NCBI GenBank assembly: GCA_017610245.1
Contig: JAFCCK010000067.1
Span: forward strand, 1 to 5,165
From: Candidatus Iainarchaeum sp.
Lineage (GTDB): Archaea; Iainarchaeota; Iainarchaeia; Iainarchaeales; GCA-2688035
DNA length: 5,165 bases
Direction of reading: 5' to 3'
Shown piece by piece: positions 4,319-5,165 of this stretch; within the stretch, counting starts at the first letter, position 1, and the number at the start of each line of letters is the position of its first letter. The notes under the pieces are model-generated. The model was not told the DNA's origin. It searched no databases and worked only from the letters and a program-made list of their open reading frames with translations. The translations under genes and the position numbers were made by a program.

Positions 4319-5165
4319 ATGCCTAAAAAAAGCAAGCTCGGCGTCCTCCAATGGTTTAATACCCATACGTTCCACCATGCCCAATTCCAGGACATTGAGA
4401 GGCTAGTGAAGCTCAAGGAGGAGCAGGGCCTGAAGATTTCTGTAGGAATCCCAACGCTGAACGAGGCCGAAAATATTGGGAAAATTATTTCAACCTTTAT
4501 GCCCCTGATGAAGAAGCAGTTCTTGGTGGATGAAATCGCTGTGATTGATTCCGGGAGCAGCGACGGAACCAAAGAGATTGCCAGGAAGCAGGGGGCAAAG
4601 GTTTTCCTCGCGGAAAAGCACCTGAAGGAAGAGGGCGTGTTCTTCCACAAGGGCGAAAATTTGTGGAAGTCATTGCATATGCTCAAGGGCGATATTATTT
4701 GTTGGGTTGATGCCGACATAAAAAACATTCATGCCAAGTGGGTTTATGGCTTGGTTGGGCCGCTGCTTGAAAACAAGAAAATCGGCTATGTGAAAGCATT
4801 TTACGAGAGGCCAATTCAAACAGAGGGAAAGCTGCAGTCATCTGGAGGGGGCAGGGTTACAGAAATTTTTGCAAGGCCTATGCTCAACGCTTTCTTTCCC
4901 GAGCTAACTGGCTTTATCCAGCCGCTGAGCGGTGAGTATGCCGGCAGAAGGGAGATTTTAGAGAGGGTGCCCTTCTTTATCGGCTATGGGGTTGAAACAG
5001 GGCTGCTTATTGATGTGCTGAATACTTTCGGGCTTGAGGCAATGGCACAGGTTGATTTGGATGTTCGTGTACACAGAAATCAGCCAACTGCTGAGCTGGG
5101 CAGAATGTCTTTTGGATTGCTGCAGGTTTTCATGCATCGCGTTCAGCAGCTGAAGCCGTTTCTAA
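4319..5165 (+). CDS. gpgS: Glucosyl-3-phosphoglycerate synthase (runs off right edge)
   Basis: 282 codons are visible and the frame is open at the window edge. This GT81-family GT-A enzyme transfers glucose from an NDP-glucose to 3-phosphoglycerate, making glucosyl-3-phosphoglycerate, precursor of the compatible solute glucosylglycerate. Visible signatures: the nucleotide-binding ISVGIPTLNEAENIG (40-54), VIDSGSSDGT (75-84), the metal-binding DAD at 131-133 in CWVDADIKN, SSGGGRVTEIFARP (174-187), the acceptor-site-type FIQPLSGEYAGRREIL (199-214), GYGVETG (222-228) and VHRNQ (251-255) with the His that completes metal binding in the family. The product is cytoplasmic. ATG 4319 is chosen because AGGTG lies 6 nt upstream and no in-frame earlier start has a better site. 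The partner phosphatase gene is not seen and may lie downstream. The GT4 gene at 1114-2505 may add a second sugar. Confidence 0.92.
   Translation, partial: MPKKSKLGVLQWFNTHTFHHAQFQDIERLVKLKEEQGLKISVGIPTLNEAENIGKIISTFMPLMKKQFLVDEIAVIDSGSSDGTKEIARKQGAKVFLAEKHLKEEGVFFHKGENLWKSLHMLKGDIICWVDADIKNIHAKWVYGLVGPLLENKKIGYVKAFYERPIQTEGKLQSSGGGRVTEIFARPMLNAFFPELTGFIQPLSGEYAGRREILERVPFFIGYGVETGLLIDVLNTFGLEAMAQVDLDVRVHRNQPTAELGRMSFGLLQVFMHRVQQLKPFL

Noticed and set aside
4306..4728. 140-codon minus-strand ORF
   Set aside because: It is antisense to gpgS, whose identity is secure.
1..5165. CRISPR array or long tandem repeats
   Set aside because: No regularly spaced repeats are present; repeats seen are single pairs.

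Overview
The window looks archaeal. Four things support this: archaeal TATA-type promoters placed for leaderless or nearly leaderless starts, a tRNA-Pro with a bulge-helix-bulge intron after position 37, the N-terminus of an archaeal-type ATP-dependent DNA ligase, and Shine-Dalgarno sites complementary to an archaeal 16S tail. I cannot name the lineage; a DPANN-type or methanogen-related archaeon is a guess.

Left block, minus strand (1-840). Reading leftward it holds a truncated class II tRNA-like fragment (728-776), a complete class II tRNA-like gene with the unexpected anticodon UAU (602-691), an 11-bp hairpin, a small acidic conserved-looking protein with a strong ribosome binding site (266-532), and the first 69 codons of a DNA ligase that runs off the left edge (1-208). 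The stretch 841-1113 separates these from the plus-strand genes and shows only promoter-like and hairpin elements.

Middle block, plus strand (1114-2726). A 463-residue GT4-type glycosyltransferase starts 27 nt below a good TATA box. It is followed at once by a promoter-plus-leader element and tRNA-Pro(UGG).

Insert (2727-4078). It starts with a 143-nt imperfect inverted repeat. Then comes an unrecognised Trp-rich 53-codon ORF and a LAGLIDADG-type homing-endonuclease-like protein with an N-terminal helix-turn-helix. Its codon use differs visibly from the metabolic genes. The insert is bracketed by two copies of the same promoter/leader element, each followed by a tRNA-Pro gene, the second being intron-containing tRNA-Pro(GGG) at 4168-4263.

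Right block. gpgS, glucosyl-3-phosphoglycerate synthase, runs off the right edge (4319-5165). With the GT4 enzyme it suggests a compatible-solute pathway (glucosylglycerate, possibly mannosylglucosylglycerate), interrupted by the tRNA-Pro/endonuclease island. The most unusual signals are the class II tRNA with anticodon UAU and its loop-only-diverged partial copy, the duplicated tRNA-Pro units around the endonuclease, and the long inverted repeat with clustered GTGGTTT sites around the endonuclease start.
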